Both the position numbers and the translations under genes were made by a program. The notes beneath the pieces were generated by a model, which was given only the letters and a program-made list of their open reading frames with translations, did no database searches and had not been told where the DNA came from. From Phorcus lineatus (taxonomy: Eukaryota > Mollusca > Gastropoda > Trochida > Trochidae), in NCBI GenBank assembly GCA_921293015.1, contig OV121089.1:47563220-47627219 (forward strand): 64,000 nucleotides of DNA, read 5' to 3'. Below are positions 10,721 through 20,960 of this stretch, one piece after another. How positions within the stretch are numbered: position 1 is the first letter of the stretch; every line of letters starts with the position of its first letter.

Positions 10721-11602
10721 GATAATCATTAGGGGTATAAAAAATTTAATTTTATTATCCAAAGTAATCGATATAAGTTGAACTCAACCTAAGACAAATG
10801 GTGAATGTAATGGTAAATGGTAAAACTCTTTGTTTATTCTTTATACAATCTTACTCAAGCCGAATAAAAAATATACGAAACTTACTCTTTGTTATCATAA
10901 GCAGAAATGGATTTAAATGTTTTGTAAATTTTTAACAAATGGATTTTTTCGTAAAGAATTAGATCTATATCATTTTATCGCTTTTAAAAATAAAATTTTA
11001 ATTTGGAGAGTTTTTTCTGTTTAACGTCTTATACCAAGTTCGTGGTTTTATAGATAAATATAGATTAATTCTGATACACAGTTATAATTCAGATGACTTA
11101 ATATGGATAATATTAATCTAACACTTTTAAGGTGGCCGTTTACTGCAATATAGCTTAGCCATTGTGCACACCTGCGTACATGTAGAAAATTGACATTGTC
11201 TATAGAGAGTTACGTCCCTTCCATTTTCTTTGGGGCAAATATTTACCAATAGGGCCTATTTACTTGCCATCCATTTTCACGGTTGTCAACCATGAGTTGG
11301 TGTCTGTTGTTTGGAGGTCAAATCAGTCTCTGCCTTATCTGAGCGCATACGGACTGGGTGAGCGCGGACGTATCGTCGGACTGGTTGATAATTTCCAAGT
11401 TACCACAACATTCCACTTGTTTACCCTTAGAACTATACGTTAGCTGTTGTTATCAATACATACGTCAGGGAAGGAATATTGGCAAAGCCAACAAAAACGC
11501 TCTAAACACAAGTCCGCCGAGTTAAAGGTTTTACTGTTTCCTTTTTTTTCTTTTTTTTATTAGTTCAGACATCCATTCATGAATATCTCCCAGACCACAT
11601 GT

Positions 11603-11708
11603 GGGACTTGTATCGGTGAAAATGAGAATATTATCATTTATGAAGATGAGATATAATTTTTTGTGTGGATTATATAATAATATTCTCATTTTCGGCGATA
11701 CAAGTCCC
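11603..11708. mobile_element. 106-bp foldback element present only in unit 1
   Basis: The arms start GGGACTTGTATCG and continue to GAAAATGAGAATATTAT, 32 bp with two mismatches between left and right arm. The aligned place in unit 2 (about 16095) lacks it and reads straight through with a small sequence scramble. It is either a post-duplication insertion in unit 1 or an excision from unit 2. No clear target duplication. Confidence 0.7.
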
Positions 11709-12326
11709 TTTGTCCCAGAAAAATATATAAGAGTTCAATTCTAAATATCAAAACATTGATTTTACGGTTTCCTTTATTCCAAAGTGAATTGTCGCATTTG
11801 TGAATGTCTGGACAGTTAGTAGAATGTTGATGTGCTGTTTCTAATCCCCTTTTCAAATAGTGTCAAGTTGCCCCAAGCAAACCTTTGAAACATTAAAAAC
11901 TGCCTCAAAGAAATGTAGACTTGTCAGAAGTCAGAAGCATACGGTATCATTTCAACAACGATGGATCAAAATCTTTGAATAGTTGTTCAAAAGTTTGTTG
12001 CACTTAATTATTTCCAATGTAAAATTATCATTTTTGGATAATTTATAAATTTTGACTGTATACCTTTGCCAGCTCACCTGACCTTAGCTCATGTAGCAAT
12101 GCAGTTTTAATATTGCCAGGTGCTGGAAGTCTTGCCAAGTGCGTGACGAAGGATTGATTGAACATTTAATTTTACAGGTTTTCACTGACTCGATGTTAGA
12201 AACTGGAAGAAAGCTGAACTCTGCATTAAGAAAGCCACACAGACTGTTCAAAATAACTTAGTACTTAGTGTACTGAAGTGTCACAGATAAGTACTGAAGC
12301 ATAAAGGAGACACTCAACGTTTAGAA

Positions 12327-13667
12327 ATGTCATCAAATGCTGGTGAGTCTAACGCACCATCACAGTCTGATGATCTGGTCAATCAGAAGAGTACTGACAG
12401 GGGAGGCAACTCATGTGGGAATGAGTGTCATGAAACATTTTCAAGGTCAGTCTACCCGGATATCAATAGCGTAATGGACACACACATTTGCTTTGAGTGT
12501 GGCAAAACTTTTTCCCAAAAGCGCCTCCTTAAAAGACATTTGAAAATTCATAGTGGTGAAAAACCATATGAATGTAGTGTTTGTCGAAGAACATTTTATA
12601 ATGCAAGTGACCTTAGGATACACATGAGAATTCACACTGGAGAGAGTCCATACAAGTGTAGTGAGTGTGGTAAGATTTTTACAGTTGCAGCTCGCCTGCA
12701 TAACCATATGAGAATTCACACTGGAGAGAAACCTTACTCATGCGGCGTATGTGGTAAGGCATTTGGACATGAAAGTGGGTTCAGTAAACACATGAAGCTT
12801 CACAAGAAAGGTAAAACTTTGAAGTGTGTTGTATGTGGCGAGATGTTTGCACAACGAGATGAGCTGAAGGCACATAAGATGACACATGATGGAGAGAAGC
12901 GCTTCAAATGTACTGAGTGTGATAAACAGTTCAGATTTAAACATAGCTTAAAGAGACATTTGAAAACTCATAGTGAAATACAGAAACTTTATTATTGTAC
13001 TGAATGTGGGAAAAGTTTCACAGAGGAATATAGCTTAAAAATACATCTGAGGTTTCATACAGGAGAGGAACAGCTTATGTGCAGTGAGTGTGGTAAACAG
13101 TGTTCCACGTTGTACAGCCTGCGAACTCACATGAGAACTCACACCGGAGAAAAACCTTTCAAGTGTGAGGAATGTGGAAAGTCATTTACAATTTTAGGTG
13201 GCCTGACAAAACACAAAAGAATTCATACGGGTGAGAGACCTTTCAAGTGTAGCGAATGTGGAAAATCTTTTGCACAGTCTAGCATTTTAAAGGTTCATAA
13301 AATGAGATTCCATTCTAGTGAGGAAAGGGACAGACCATATTCTTGTGGTGAATGTGGCAAAAGTTTTTCTAATTCCAGTAGCCTGTCTGTACACATGCGA
13401 ATACACACTGGTGAAAAGCCGTTCATGTGTAGTGTTTGTAGTAAAACATTTTCAAGTTCAAGTTCCTTCAATAAACATACAAGAATTCATACTGGAGAAA
13501 AACTATATCAGTGTAGTGAGTGTGATAAGCATTTTGCACAGTCCAATAACCTGAAGAGACACATGGTCACTCACACTGGAGAGAGACTGTACGGTTGTAG
13601 TGAGTGTGGAAAAGCTTTGGCAGATGCAAGTTCCCTAAAAAGACACATGAAAAGACATACCGGGTAA
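12327..13667 (+). CDS. ZNF-B1, C2H2 zinc-finger protein (446 aa, 14 fingers)
   Basis: Probable DNA-binding transcription regulator. An acidic/Ser-rich N-terminus of 53 residues includes a half-finger remnant (C-x3-C near residue 30). It is followed by 14 tandem C2H2 fingers from residue 54 to the C-terminus, with TGEKP-type linkers. Finger 8 has Cys in place of the usual aromatic core residue. The link after finger 10 is four residues longer than usual (EERDRP). The acceptor TTTAATTTTACAG ends at 12177, so exon 2 starts at 12178 with 149 bases of 5'UTR. The ATG chosen is the first in frame and is conserved in ZNF-B2. No effector domain is visible. The protein differs from ZNF-B2 at 21 aligned residues plus the C-terminal tip. 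Confidence 0.92.
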   Translation: MSSNAGESNAPSQSDDLVNQKSTDRGGNSCGNECHETFSRSVYPDINSVMDTHICFECGKTFSQKRLLKRHLKIHSGEKPYECSVCRRTFYNASDLRIHMRIHTGESPYKCSECGKIFTVAARLHNHMRIHTGEKPYSCGVCGKAFGHESGFSKHMKLHKKGKTLKCVVCGEMFAQRDELKAHKMTHDGEKRFKCTECDKQFRFKHSLKRHLKTHSEIQKLYYCTECGKSFTEEYSLKIHLRFHTGEEQLMCSECGKQCSTLYSLRTHMRTHTGEKPFKCEECGKSFTILGGLTKHKRIHTGERPFKCSECGKSFAQSSILKVHKMRFHSSEERDRPYSCGECGKSFSNSSSLSVHMRIHTGEKPFMCSVCSKTFSSSSSFNKHTRIHTGEKLYQCSECDKHFAQSNNLKRHMVTHTGERLYGCSECGKALADASSLKRHMKRHTG

Positions 13668-14223
13668 TTGAGAAAAAGGATGCGAGTTTTTTTGTAAAAG
13701 AGATTAATAATGGACAAATTTTAATGTAGCCAGGCAAATAGTTCATACACATACACATGAACTTTCAATATTATTATTTCAGTATGCGTCATTATGTTTG
13801 TAAAAAAAGATCGAAAAGCATGAAATTCCCATCAGCATAAAACAATAACTAAATACACTTTGCTGCAAAGTTCGTGTTGTTTTATTGCAAAGTTGCAATA
13901 AATATTTCTGGCCATTTAGAATACATATATAAGCTTTGTAAATAATTCACAAATAACTATATATATTATTTGTAGATTACTAAGGTGGTAGTAGAATAGA
14001 GAGATGTGCATTACCTGGGCATAGGGTCCTATAGTTATAACTATATATAGAGGGTATTTGACATTTCTCGTCAAATGCCATGGATATCTCATCGAGTGAA
14101 TTAGAAATTGATATTTTCACGAGTGGTGCAGCCAGGGTTGTAAATATATAATTTTCTACTTTACGAGGTAAGATATACATGGTATTTGAGTACCAAGATC
14201 GCTTCGCTATCGCGGCCAACTCA
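13668..14223. other. ZNF-B1 3' flank and start of unit 2, with a 303-bp copy-specific segment
   Basis: The unit junction is at 13715. The bases 13796-14098 are absent from unit 1 (between 9724 and 9725 there) and have no clear target duplication, so insertion in unit 2 and deletion in unit 1 are both possible. AATAAA at 13897-13902 lies in that segment and could serve ZNF-B1. Confidence 0.6.
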
Positions 14224-14264
14224 TGACGTCATTCCATTGTGTCTTGACGTCACAGCTGACGTCA
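14224..14264. promoter_or_regulatory. three perfect CRE palindromes (unit 2 copy)
   Basis: TGACGTCA is retained at 14224-14231, 14245-14252 and 14257-14264, all unchanged relative to unit 1. This lies 2.4 kb upstream of the ZNF-B2 ATG. Confidence 0.6.
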
Positions 14265-14875
14265 TATAATTGTTGTATCATTGCACGGAGTAGAATACCA
14301 TTTTTATTTCACTCGGTGAAAATACGGGCTTTATTTTAAAAATAGTTGTTGAAGCTTTGGGGAACTGGATGATTTACATTCCTGCATTCTGCTGCACCAT
14401 TGTTTCACATTGTTTTGAAGACCAGCCGAATTAATCTAGATAAGAATCAACTTGAAACTGCTGTGTTGACCATGGACTCTGATGATTATATATTGCCAGC
14501 TTATCAACATTTTAATGACTCATTCGATACTGTTGTAACTTTTTGTATTAACCCAGGTCTATATTGTAACTAAAACTCGCCCAGATAAGCATTGGGGGTG
14601 TAATAATTGTGATAAAGATTATTATCCAAGGTAAGCGATATAAATTGAGTTCAACCGAAGACAAATGGTGGATGTAAATTCGTAATGGTAATTGGTAAAA
14701 CTCTTTGTTTATTCTTGAGAAAAACAAAATGATTATCTTCAATTGTTACTCATAATTTGGAGGTCAGACTGGGGACATTTTTCTTATTCTAAATTCACAC
14801 GTGACAAAGAAGTAATATAGATTGCAAGACAGTTGACTTTGTAACAATGATTTGGCCGTTTTTTCGATAATCATT

Positions 14876-15166
14876 AAGGTGAGGTGAATTGGGGTTTATC
14901 ACCTCTTTCAAAAATATTTCACTAATATTGCACGGAGAACACCCGCAACACCATTGTGGCTGTGCAATGAAACCTGCGAACATGGGCTCGAACTAACGAA
15001 CCATGGGCGGCACTGCACTGTAATTCATTGTAGCATTGCACCCAAACCTTACTGCGTGAACAACAGTTCTTTACTGCAGACAAAGTTGCCGAGCCCCAAG
15101 CGGGATACGAGCCAAGAACCTCCTGATCCGAAGCCTAACACGCTAACCACTGCGTTAAACCGCCCT
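14876..15166 (-). mobile_element. tRNA-derived SINE in unit 2
   Basis: Orthologous to the insertion at 10422-10720. The flanks GATAATCATT (14866-14875) and GATATTCATT (15167-15176) preserve the target duplication with one change. It has lost a few bases in the TCACTTATATC region relative to unit 1. Confidence 0.87.
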
Positions 15167-15634
15167 GATATTCATTGAGGGTATAATATTTTTAATTTTA
15201 TTATCCAAGGTAATCGATTTAAGTTGAATTCAACCTAAGACAAATTGTGAATGTAATGGTAAATGGTAAAACTCTTTGTTTATTCTTTATACAATCTTAC
15301 TCAAGCCGAATAAAAAATATACGAAACTTACTCTTTGTTATGATAAGTAGAAATCGATTTAAATGTTTTGTCAACAACTGGATTTTTTTGTAAAGAATTA
15401 TATCATTTTATCGCTTTTAAAAATAAAATTTTAATTTGGAGTTTTTTCTGTTGAATGTCTTTTACCAAGTTCGTGTTTTATAAATAATTATATATTAATT
15501 ATGATAAACAGTTTATAATTCAGATGACGTAATATGGACAATATTGATCTAACACTTTTAAAGTAGCCGTTTACTGCATTATAGCTGAACCATTTTGCAC
15601 ACCTGCGTATATGTAGAAAATTGACATTGTCTAT

Positions 15635-15725
15635 CATCCTCCACGCATGCGGTCTGCGCACCTCGGACTTCCGCCATCGTAGTGTAAGCCGGGCTTGACA
15701 TGCGCACATCCCTGTTTGGAGAATG
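15635..15725. mobile_element. 91-bp GC-rich mini-element with 9-bp target duplication, unit 2 only
   Basis: Flanked by ATTGTCTAT at 15626-15634 and 15726-15734. The ends CATCCTCCA and TGGAGAATG are inverted repeats (8 of 9). Unit 1 has the empty site with one ATTGTCTAT (near 11195-11203). It therefore inserted after the segmental duplication. The enzyme source is unknown. Confidence 0.8.
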
Positions 15726-16693
15726 ATTGTCTATAGAGAGTTACGTCCCTTTCATTTTATTTTGGCCAAATATTTACTTGCGATTCCCTTTCACGGTTGT
15801 CAATAATGAGTTGGTGTCTGTTGTTTAGAGGTCGAATCAGTCTCTGCCTTATCTAAGCGCATACGGACTGGCTGAGCGCGGACGTATTGTCGGACTGGTT
15901 GGCAATTTCCATCTTACCACAACATTCCACTTGTTTACCCTTAGAATTAGCTGTTGTTATCAATACATACACGTGTAAGGGAAGACATGTTGGCAAAGCC
16001 AATAAAAACGCTTTGAACACAAGTCAGCCGAGTTAAAGGTTTTTACTGTTTCCTTGTTTTTCTCTTTTTTTATTAGTTCAGACATCCATTCAAAAGACCA
16101 CAGAGTTCAATTCTAAATATCAAAACATTGATTTTACGGTTTCCTTTATTCCAAAGTAAATAGGCGCATTTGTGAATGTTTGGACAATTAGTAAATGGAT
16201 GATATGCAGTTTCTAATCCCCTTTTAAAATAGTGTCAAGTTGCCTCAAGCAAACCTTTGAAAAATTAAAAACTGCCTCAAAGAAATGTAGACTTGTCAGA
16301 AGTCAGAAGGATACTGTATCATTTCAACAACGATGGATCAAAATATTTGAATAGTTGGTCAAAAGTTTGTTACACATAATTATTTCCAATGTAAAATTAT
16401 CATTTTTGGATAATATATCAATTTTTACTCTATACCTTTGCCAGCTCACCTGACCTTAGCTCATGTTGCAGTGCAGTTTAATATTGACAGGTGCTGGAAG
16501 TCTTGCCAAGAGTGTGACGAAAGATTGATTGAACATTTAATTTTACAGGTTTTCACTGACTAGATACTAGATGCTGGAAGAAAGCTGAACTCTGCATAAA
16601 GAAAGGCACACAGACTGTTCAAAATAACCAAGTAGTGTACTGAAGTGTCACAGATAAGTACTGAAGCACAAAGGAGACACTCAACGTTTAGAA

Positions 16694-18031
16694 ATGTCAT
16701 CAAATGCTGGTGAGTCTAACGCACCATCACAGTCTGATGATCTGGTCAATCAGAAGAGTACTGACAGGGGAGGCAACTCATGCGACAGTGAGTGTCATGA
16801 AACATTTTCAAGGTCAGTCTACCCGGAAATCAATAGCGTAATGGACACACACATTTGCTTTGAGTGTGGCAAAACTTTTTCCCAAAGACGCCTCCTTAAA
16901 AGACATTTGAAAATTCATGGTGGTGAAAAACCATATGAATGTAGTGTTTGTCGAAGAACATTTTATAATGCAAGTGACCTTAGGATACACATGAGAATTC
17001 ACACTGGGGAGAGTCCATACAATTGTAGTGAGTGTGGTAAGATTTTTACAGTCGCAGCTCGCCTGCATAACCATATGAGAATTCATACTGGAGAGAAACC
17101 TTACTCATGCGATGTATGTGGTAAAGCATTTGGATATGAAAGTGTGTTCAGTAAACACATGAAGCTTCACAAGAGAGGTAAAACTTTGAAGTGTGTTGTA
17201 TGTGGCGAGATGTTTGCACAACAAGATGAGCTGAAGGCACATAAGATGACACATGATGGAGAGAAGCGCTTCAAGTGTACTGAGTGTGATAAACAGTTCA
17301 GAATTAAACATAGCTTAAAGAGACATTTGAAAACTCATAGTGAAATACAGAAACTTTATTATTGTACTGAATGTGGGAAAAGTTTCACAGAGGAATATAG
17401 CTTAAAAATACATCTGAAGTTTCATACAGGAGAGGAACAGCTTATGTGCAGTGAGTGTGGTAAACAGTGTTGCACGTTGTACAGCCTGCGGACTCACATG
17501 AGAACTCACACCGGAGAAAAACCTTTCAAGTGTGAGGAATGTGGAAAGTCATTTACAATTTTAGGTGGCCTGACAATACACAAAAGAGTTCATACGGGAG
17601 AGAGACCTTTCAAGTGTAGCGAATGTGGAAAATCTTTTGCACAGTCTAGCATTTTAAAGCTTCATAAAATGAGATTCCATTCTGGTGAGGAAAGGGACAG
17701 ACCATATTCTTGTGGTGAATGTGGCAAAAGTTTTTCTCATTCCAGTAGCCTGTATGTACACATGCGAATACACACTGGTGAAAAGCCGTTCATGTGTAGT
17801 GTTTGTAGTAAAACATTTTCAAGTTCAAGTTCCTTCAATAAACATACAAGAATTCATACTGGAGAAAAACTATATCAGTGTAGTGAGTGTGATAAGCATT
17901 TTGCACAGTCCAATAACCTGAAGAGACACATGGTCACTCACACTGGAGAGAGACTGTACGGTTGTAGTGAGTGTGGAAAAGCTTTGGCAGATGCAAGGTC
18001 CCTAAAAAGACACATGAAAAGACATAATTGA
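16694..18031 (+). CDS. ZNF-B2, C2H2 zinc-finger protein (445 aa, 14 fingers), tandem duplicate of ZNF-B1
   Basis: The architecture is the same as ZNF-B1: 53-residue N-terminus, then 14 fingers. Every zinc-binding Cys and His is conserved between the copies. Differences fall elsewhere: finger 4 helix position -1 (His/Tyr) and +3 (Gly/Val), finger 6 -1 (Phe/Ile), finger 9 +6 (Lys/Ile), finger 10 +6 (Val/Leu), finger 11 -1 (Asn/His) and finger 14 +2 (Ser/Arg). By eye I count 21 replacement and 8 silent codon differences over the aligned ORF. The C-terminus is one residue shorter through a small deletion. The acceptor TTTAATTTTACAG ends at 16548. A possible polyadenylation signal, ATTAAA, is at 18212-18217. 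Confidence 0.92.
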   Translation: MSSNAGESNAPSQSDDLVNQKSTDRGGNSCDSECHETFSRSVYPEINSVMDTHICFECGKTFSQRRLLKRHLKIHGGEKPYECSVCRRTFYNASDLRIHMRIHTGESPYNCSECGKIFTVAARLHNHMRIHTGEKPYSCDVCGKAFGYESVFSKHMKLHKRGKTLKCVVCGEMFAQQDELKAHKMTHDGEKRFKCTECDKQFRIKHSLKRHLKTHSEIQKLYYCTECGKSFTEEYSLKIHLKFHTGEEQLMCSECGKQCCTLYSLRTHMRTHTGEKPFKCEECGKSFTILGGLTIHKRVHTGERPFKCSECGKSFAQSSILKLHKMRFHSGEERDRPYSCGECGKSFSHSSSLYVHMRIHTGEKPFMCSVCSKTFSSSSSFNKHTRIHTGEKLYQCSECDKHFAQSNNLKRHMVTHTGERLYGCSECGKALADARSLKRHMKRHN

Positions 18032-18217
18032 GAAAAAGGATGTGATGTTTTTGTAAAAGAGATTAATAATGGACAAATGTAGAAATTAATACTGACAATG
18101 ATTTAAAATGGTTTTCTGGTTGTGAAAATTTACACAATCAATTCATGTAGAGGTATTACATTAGGTCTTTTCTTCAGTAGTGCATGTTGTATCATATTGT
18201 TCAACAGAAGTATTAAA

Positions 18218-19114
18218 GATATGTATATGGTGTTATGTTTTTTTGTTTTTTTCATTATCATTTGAAACTCAAATTTCAGTTTGCTATGCCTATTAACATA
18301 AGTAAACAGCCACAGATCAAAACAAAAGATCTGTCTGAAACTTCAGTTAGATTTTCAGCAATTCATTGATAAAAATATCATTAACTGGGGAAGTAGGGGT
18401 GCAACAATACAAGAGAGTCTATACGATATGTATCTCAATATTTCGGTCACAATATGATACGTATAACGATATTTGGGTCAGCATACGCTGCACATCTCAA
18501 TACATACATTTGATATACAAAAGGACTGAGTGTCCTTGAACTTGGCTTGATGATCTCAAAAACACCCTTCACAAAGTTTAACAGTCAAAAATTAACTGTA
18601 ACTAATTCATTCATTACCTTTTAAAAAAACAATGTGCATGACCAAACACCACTTTCTCTAAATGTCTCTAGATTAATAGCATGTAATTGTAATGGATTAT
18701 ATTATTGATTTCATTGTGATTATCACGAAGATGTCATGTGTGGTATAATGAATCGCGTTGATTCGATTTTAAACTTTTTAACATCGCATATGGTTACATA
18801 ATGGATGTACATCGGAGCATTGGTAAATCGTTTCACCATTTTGGGGGAGTCACTCATATGAGTCTTTATGAACATGTTTGAAGTTTTGTATTGCCTAACC
18901 AAAGGCGAGGCTAATACATAAATTTGTTTGAGTTTCATGAAAGTTATCTAGGGTGTAATGTATGAATTTATAGAGTGAAGATGTCCCCAGTCAAACCAGC
19001 AAAATATGACGAACAATTATATTAATGATAACAATTAATTAATGATAGACAAAGTGTTACAGTATAAACTAATAGAAATCTGTTAAACAATATCAAAGGT
19101 GTCAAAAGGCTTCC
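18218..19114. other. non-coding, no gene seen
   Basis: Around 18388-18500 the sequence starts GGGGTGCAACAATAC and contains several TATCGATA-like palindromic words. It resembles the end of a hAT-type MITE and is similar in style to 53275-53345. No partner end was found. Confidence 0.4.
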
Positions 19115-19836
19115 TTAAGGATGTTCGCTCCTCAGTAACAGTGACAAAACTCAAATAACCTTAAATCATAAAGTTCTTATATAATAAAACAAAATGAAGC
19201 GGTAATTTCTCAACTTTGATGATTTCTGATTAAATATTCATCAAAATTAGGAAACATAGTATTTTCATTTTGAAACAATTCACAATTTTGCTGACTCGGC
19301 CATTATTAATTGTAACTATCATTTGAGCAAGTTCTATAATCTGTTTTTCTAAGAAAGTAGATGTTGTTGAATGAATATGATTTGTATGTATGCGTTCAGG
19401 TATATTTTTAGATAATGAGTGGGAGAAAGCATGTTTTTAGTACAAAAATAGCTTGAATATTGATAATATTGAAATGTTTGAATACATGTTGACGTTGTGC
19501 CGTAGCGGCTAAAAACCCACAGTACCATATATATTTTATACTTTTTTCTGGAAGAAAATTATGTTAACTCAAACAGTCATGTTTTCATATTAAAAAAAGT
19601 TTAATACAGGAACTAATTTAAATTTAAGATTTCTCAAAAAAGGTCATCATTTCCCTAGTGACTCCCATGTTAAATCTCTGACTGACAAAGGGATCTTTGG
19701 CTTAAAATACCTTCGGAAAAAAACACACACCCCCATTTTTTCGGGTTAATATTTCATGCAAATACACTCAACTTTTGAAATAAATAAGTAAGAAAAAAAG
19801 TTTAATACTTTAAATTTGAGGAACGGACATCCTTAA
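19115..19836. mobile_element. TTAA-flanked TIR element, about 0.72 kb
   Basis: TTAA at 19115-19118 and 19833-19836 bracket ends that are inverted copies: left GGATGTTCGCTCCTCA, right (reverse complement) GGATGTCCGTTCCTCA-like. No ORF lies inside. TTAA targets point to a piggyBac-type non-autonomous element, which is inferred. Confidence 0.65.
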
Positions 19837-20562
19837 GGTAATATTCACCAAGTCATTGATAAGGTAGCAGTGATGGTTTTAATCCGGTCAGTCTGGAAGT
19901 TCCTGATGATTGGGGTTGTAAACAGTTTCTAAAAGTGTGGAGAGCAATGGCACAACAGAATAATCACCAAATCAATTGTAGAAAACCAGGTTGAACAAAT
20001 GTATGAGTGAGTGAGTGCTTTCCAAACACTGGCCTGTATAGATTACAAGATTTCCAGACCCTTCCTTTCCACAAAGATAAGGGAGACTAGAAGTACATGG
20101 AAAGAAACAAACTTTCCAGAAGAGAACTTTGTAAAAGCTGACTTACATGCATATTCCAAAACATGCAAGTTTGTGACCCATTTAATAGTGCAACCCTGTT
20201 ACACATACATGTAAAGAATCACCTCCTCGTAATAATAATTTTATTAACTGCAAAACTTGTTGGGCAAACAATCAGTGGTATTAGATAAAACAATAATGAA
20301 GCAGTGAAGAAACAAAACTATTGCCCTGCTAACGTTTCACTGTCTTTGGATAACTGCTTATACAATAGCTTGGTATTTTGGTATCGAAATCCAAGTTAAT
20401 GTCTTAAAAAGGAAAATGAAAATCAAGTTTTTTTGCTGTAAAGTGGATAGTGACAAACTTTCAATTGAAGTGATGACACTTTTAGAAGATTTAAAAAGGT
20501 TACAAGAACTATGAACCTTCAACTTCAATAAAAGATCCTTTAAACAAACCCAGCTGCTATAA
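19837..20562. other. non-coding, no gene seen
   Basis: No coding sequence recognised. The end of this stretch may be 5' debris of the LINE fragment that follows. Confidence 0.4.
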
Positions 20563-20960
20563 ATGGTAATTCTTATCTTAAGCAAAAGGAATGTTAAATG
20601 CGGACGTTTACCGTTATTTGTTAATGCTTGTTGTAGAGCAATATCGTTTTGGATAAGGCTGACAAGACAAGCCCGTAACAGAATATCAAGAAATAGTTAT
20701 GAACTTTTAAAGTCTTTAGATGATACAGGAGATAAAAACTGGGCTTCATCTGTGCGCGAATGTTTGTTTCAATGTGGTTTTGGCCACATTTGGATCACAA
20801 AAGATGTTGGCAACTGCAATTCCTTTATGAAACTGTTTAAGCAAAGGTGTAAGGACATATCAACAGGAATGGTTTAATGATGTTCGTTCGTCAAGCTGTA
20901 TTACTTATTATGCAGAATTCAAAACAGTTATTAGGCCTGAATTGTTATATCTTCTCTTAT
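20563..20960 (+). mobile_element. LINE fragment, region C-terminal to reverse transcriptase
   Basis: A 104-codon ORF carries the pattern LPLFVNACCRAISFWIRL, then NSYELLKSLDDTGDKNWASS and GFGHIWITKDVGNCNSFMKL. I recognise this from the conserved tail that follows the RT domain in many invertebrate non-LTR elements. In the next frame, just past the stop, comes QEWFNDVRSSSCITYYAEF, the usual continuation, so there is a frameshift near 20860. No RT or endonuclease remains in this copy. Confidence 0.6.

Larger units (their letters stand above)
9886..12177. other. upstream region or intron of ZNF-B1
   Basis: Contains the SINE at 10422 and the foldback at 11603. Nothing else coding is seen. The first exon of ZNF-B1 could not be identified. 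Confidence 0.5.
9638..13714. repeat. segmental duplication unit 1 (4.08 kb, contains ZNF-B1)
   Basis: This segment is repeated head-to-tail by 13715-18078. The joints share the 5-mer CAAAT: 9638-9642 at the upstream edge, 13715-13719 at the junction and 18074-18078 at the downstream edge. That fits a tandem duplication through microhomology. Synteny within the copies is complete: CRE triplet, SINE, acceptor, ZNF gene. Differences are several indels described separately. Confidence 0.9.
14265..16548. other. upstream region or intron of ZNF-B2
   Basis: Counterpart of 9886-12177. It contains the SINE at 14876 and the mini-element at 15635. No coding sequence is seen and the first exon is not identified. 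Confidence 0.5.
13715..18078. repeat. segmental duplication unit 2 (4.36 kb, contains ZNF-B2)
   Basis: The second head-to-tail copy of 9638-13714. It is longer because of the 303-bp segment at 13796-14098, an altered stretch with a microinversion at about 14735-14830, and a 100-bp insertion at 15635-15734. It lacks the foldback found at 11603. Confidence 0.9.

Noticed and set aside
12327..13667. ZNF-B1 as a KRAB or BTB zinc-finger protein
   Set aside because: The 53-residue N-terminus shows no KRAB, SCAN, BTB or ZAD pattern; upstream exons are undefined, so no such label is given.
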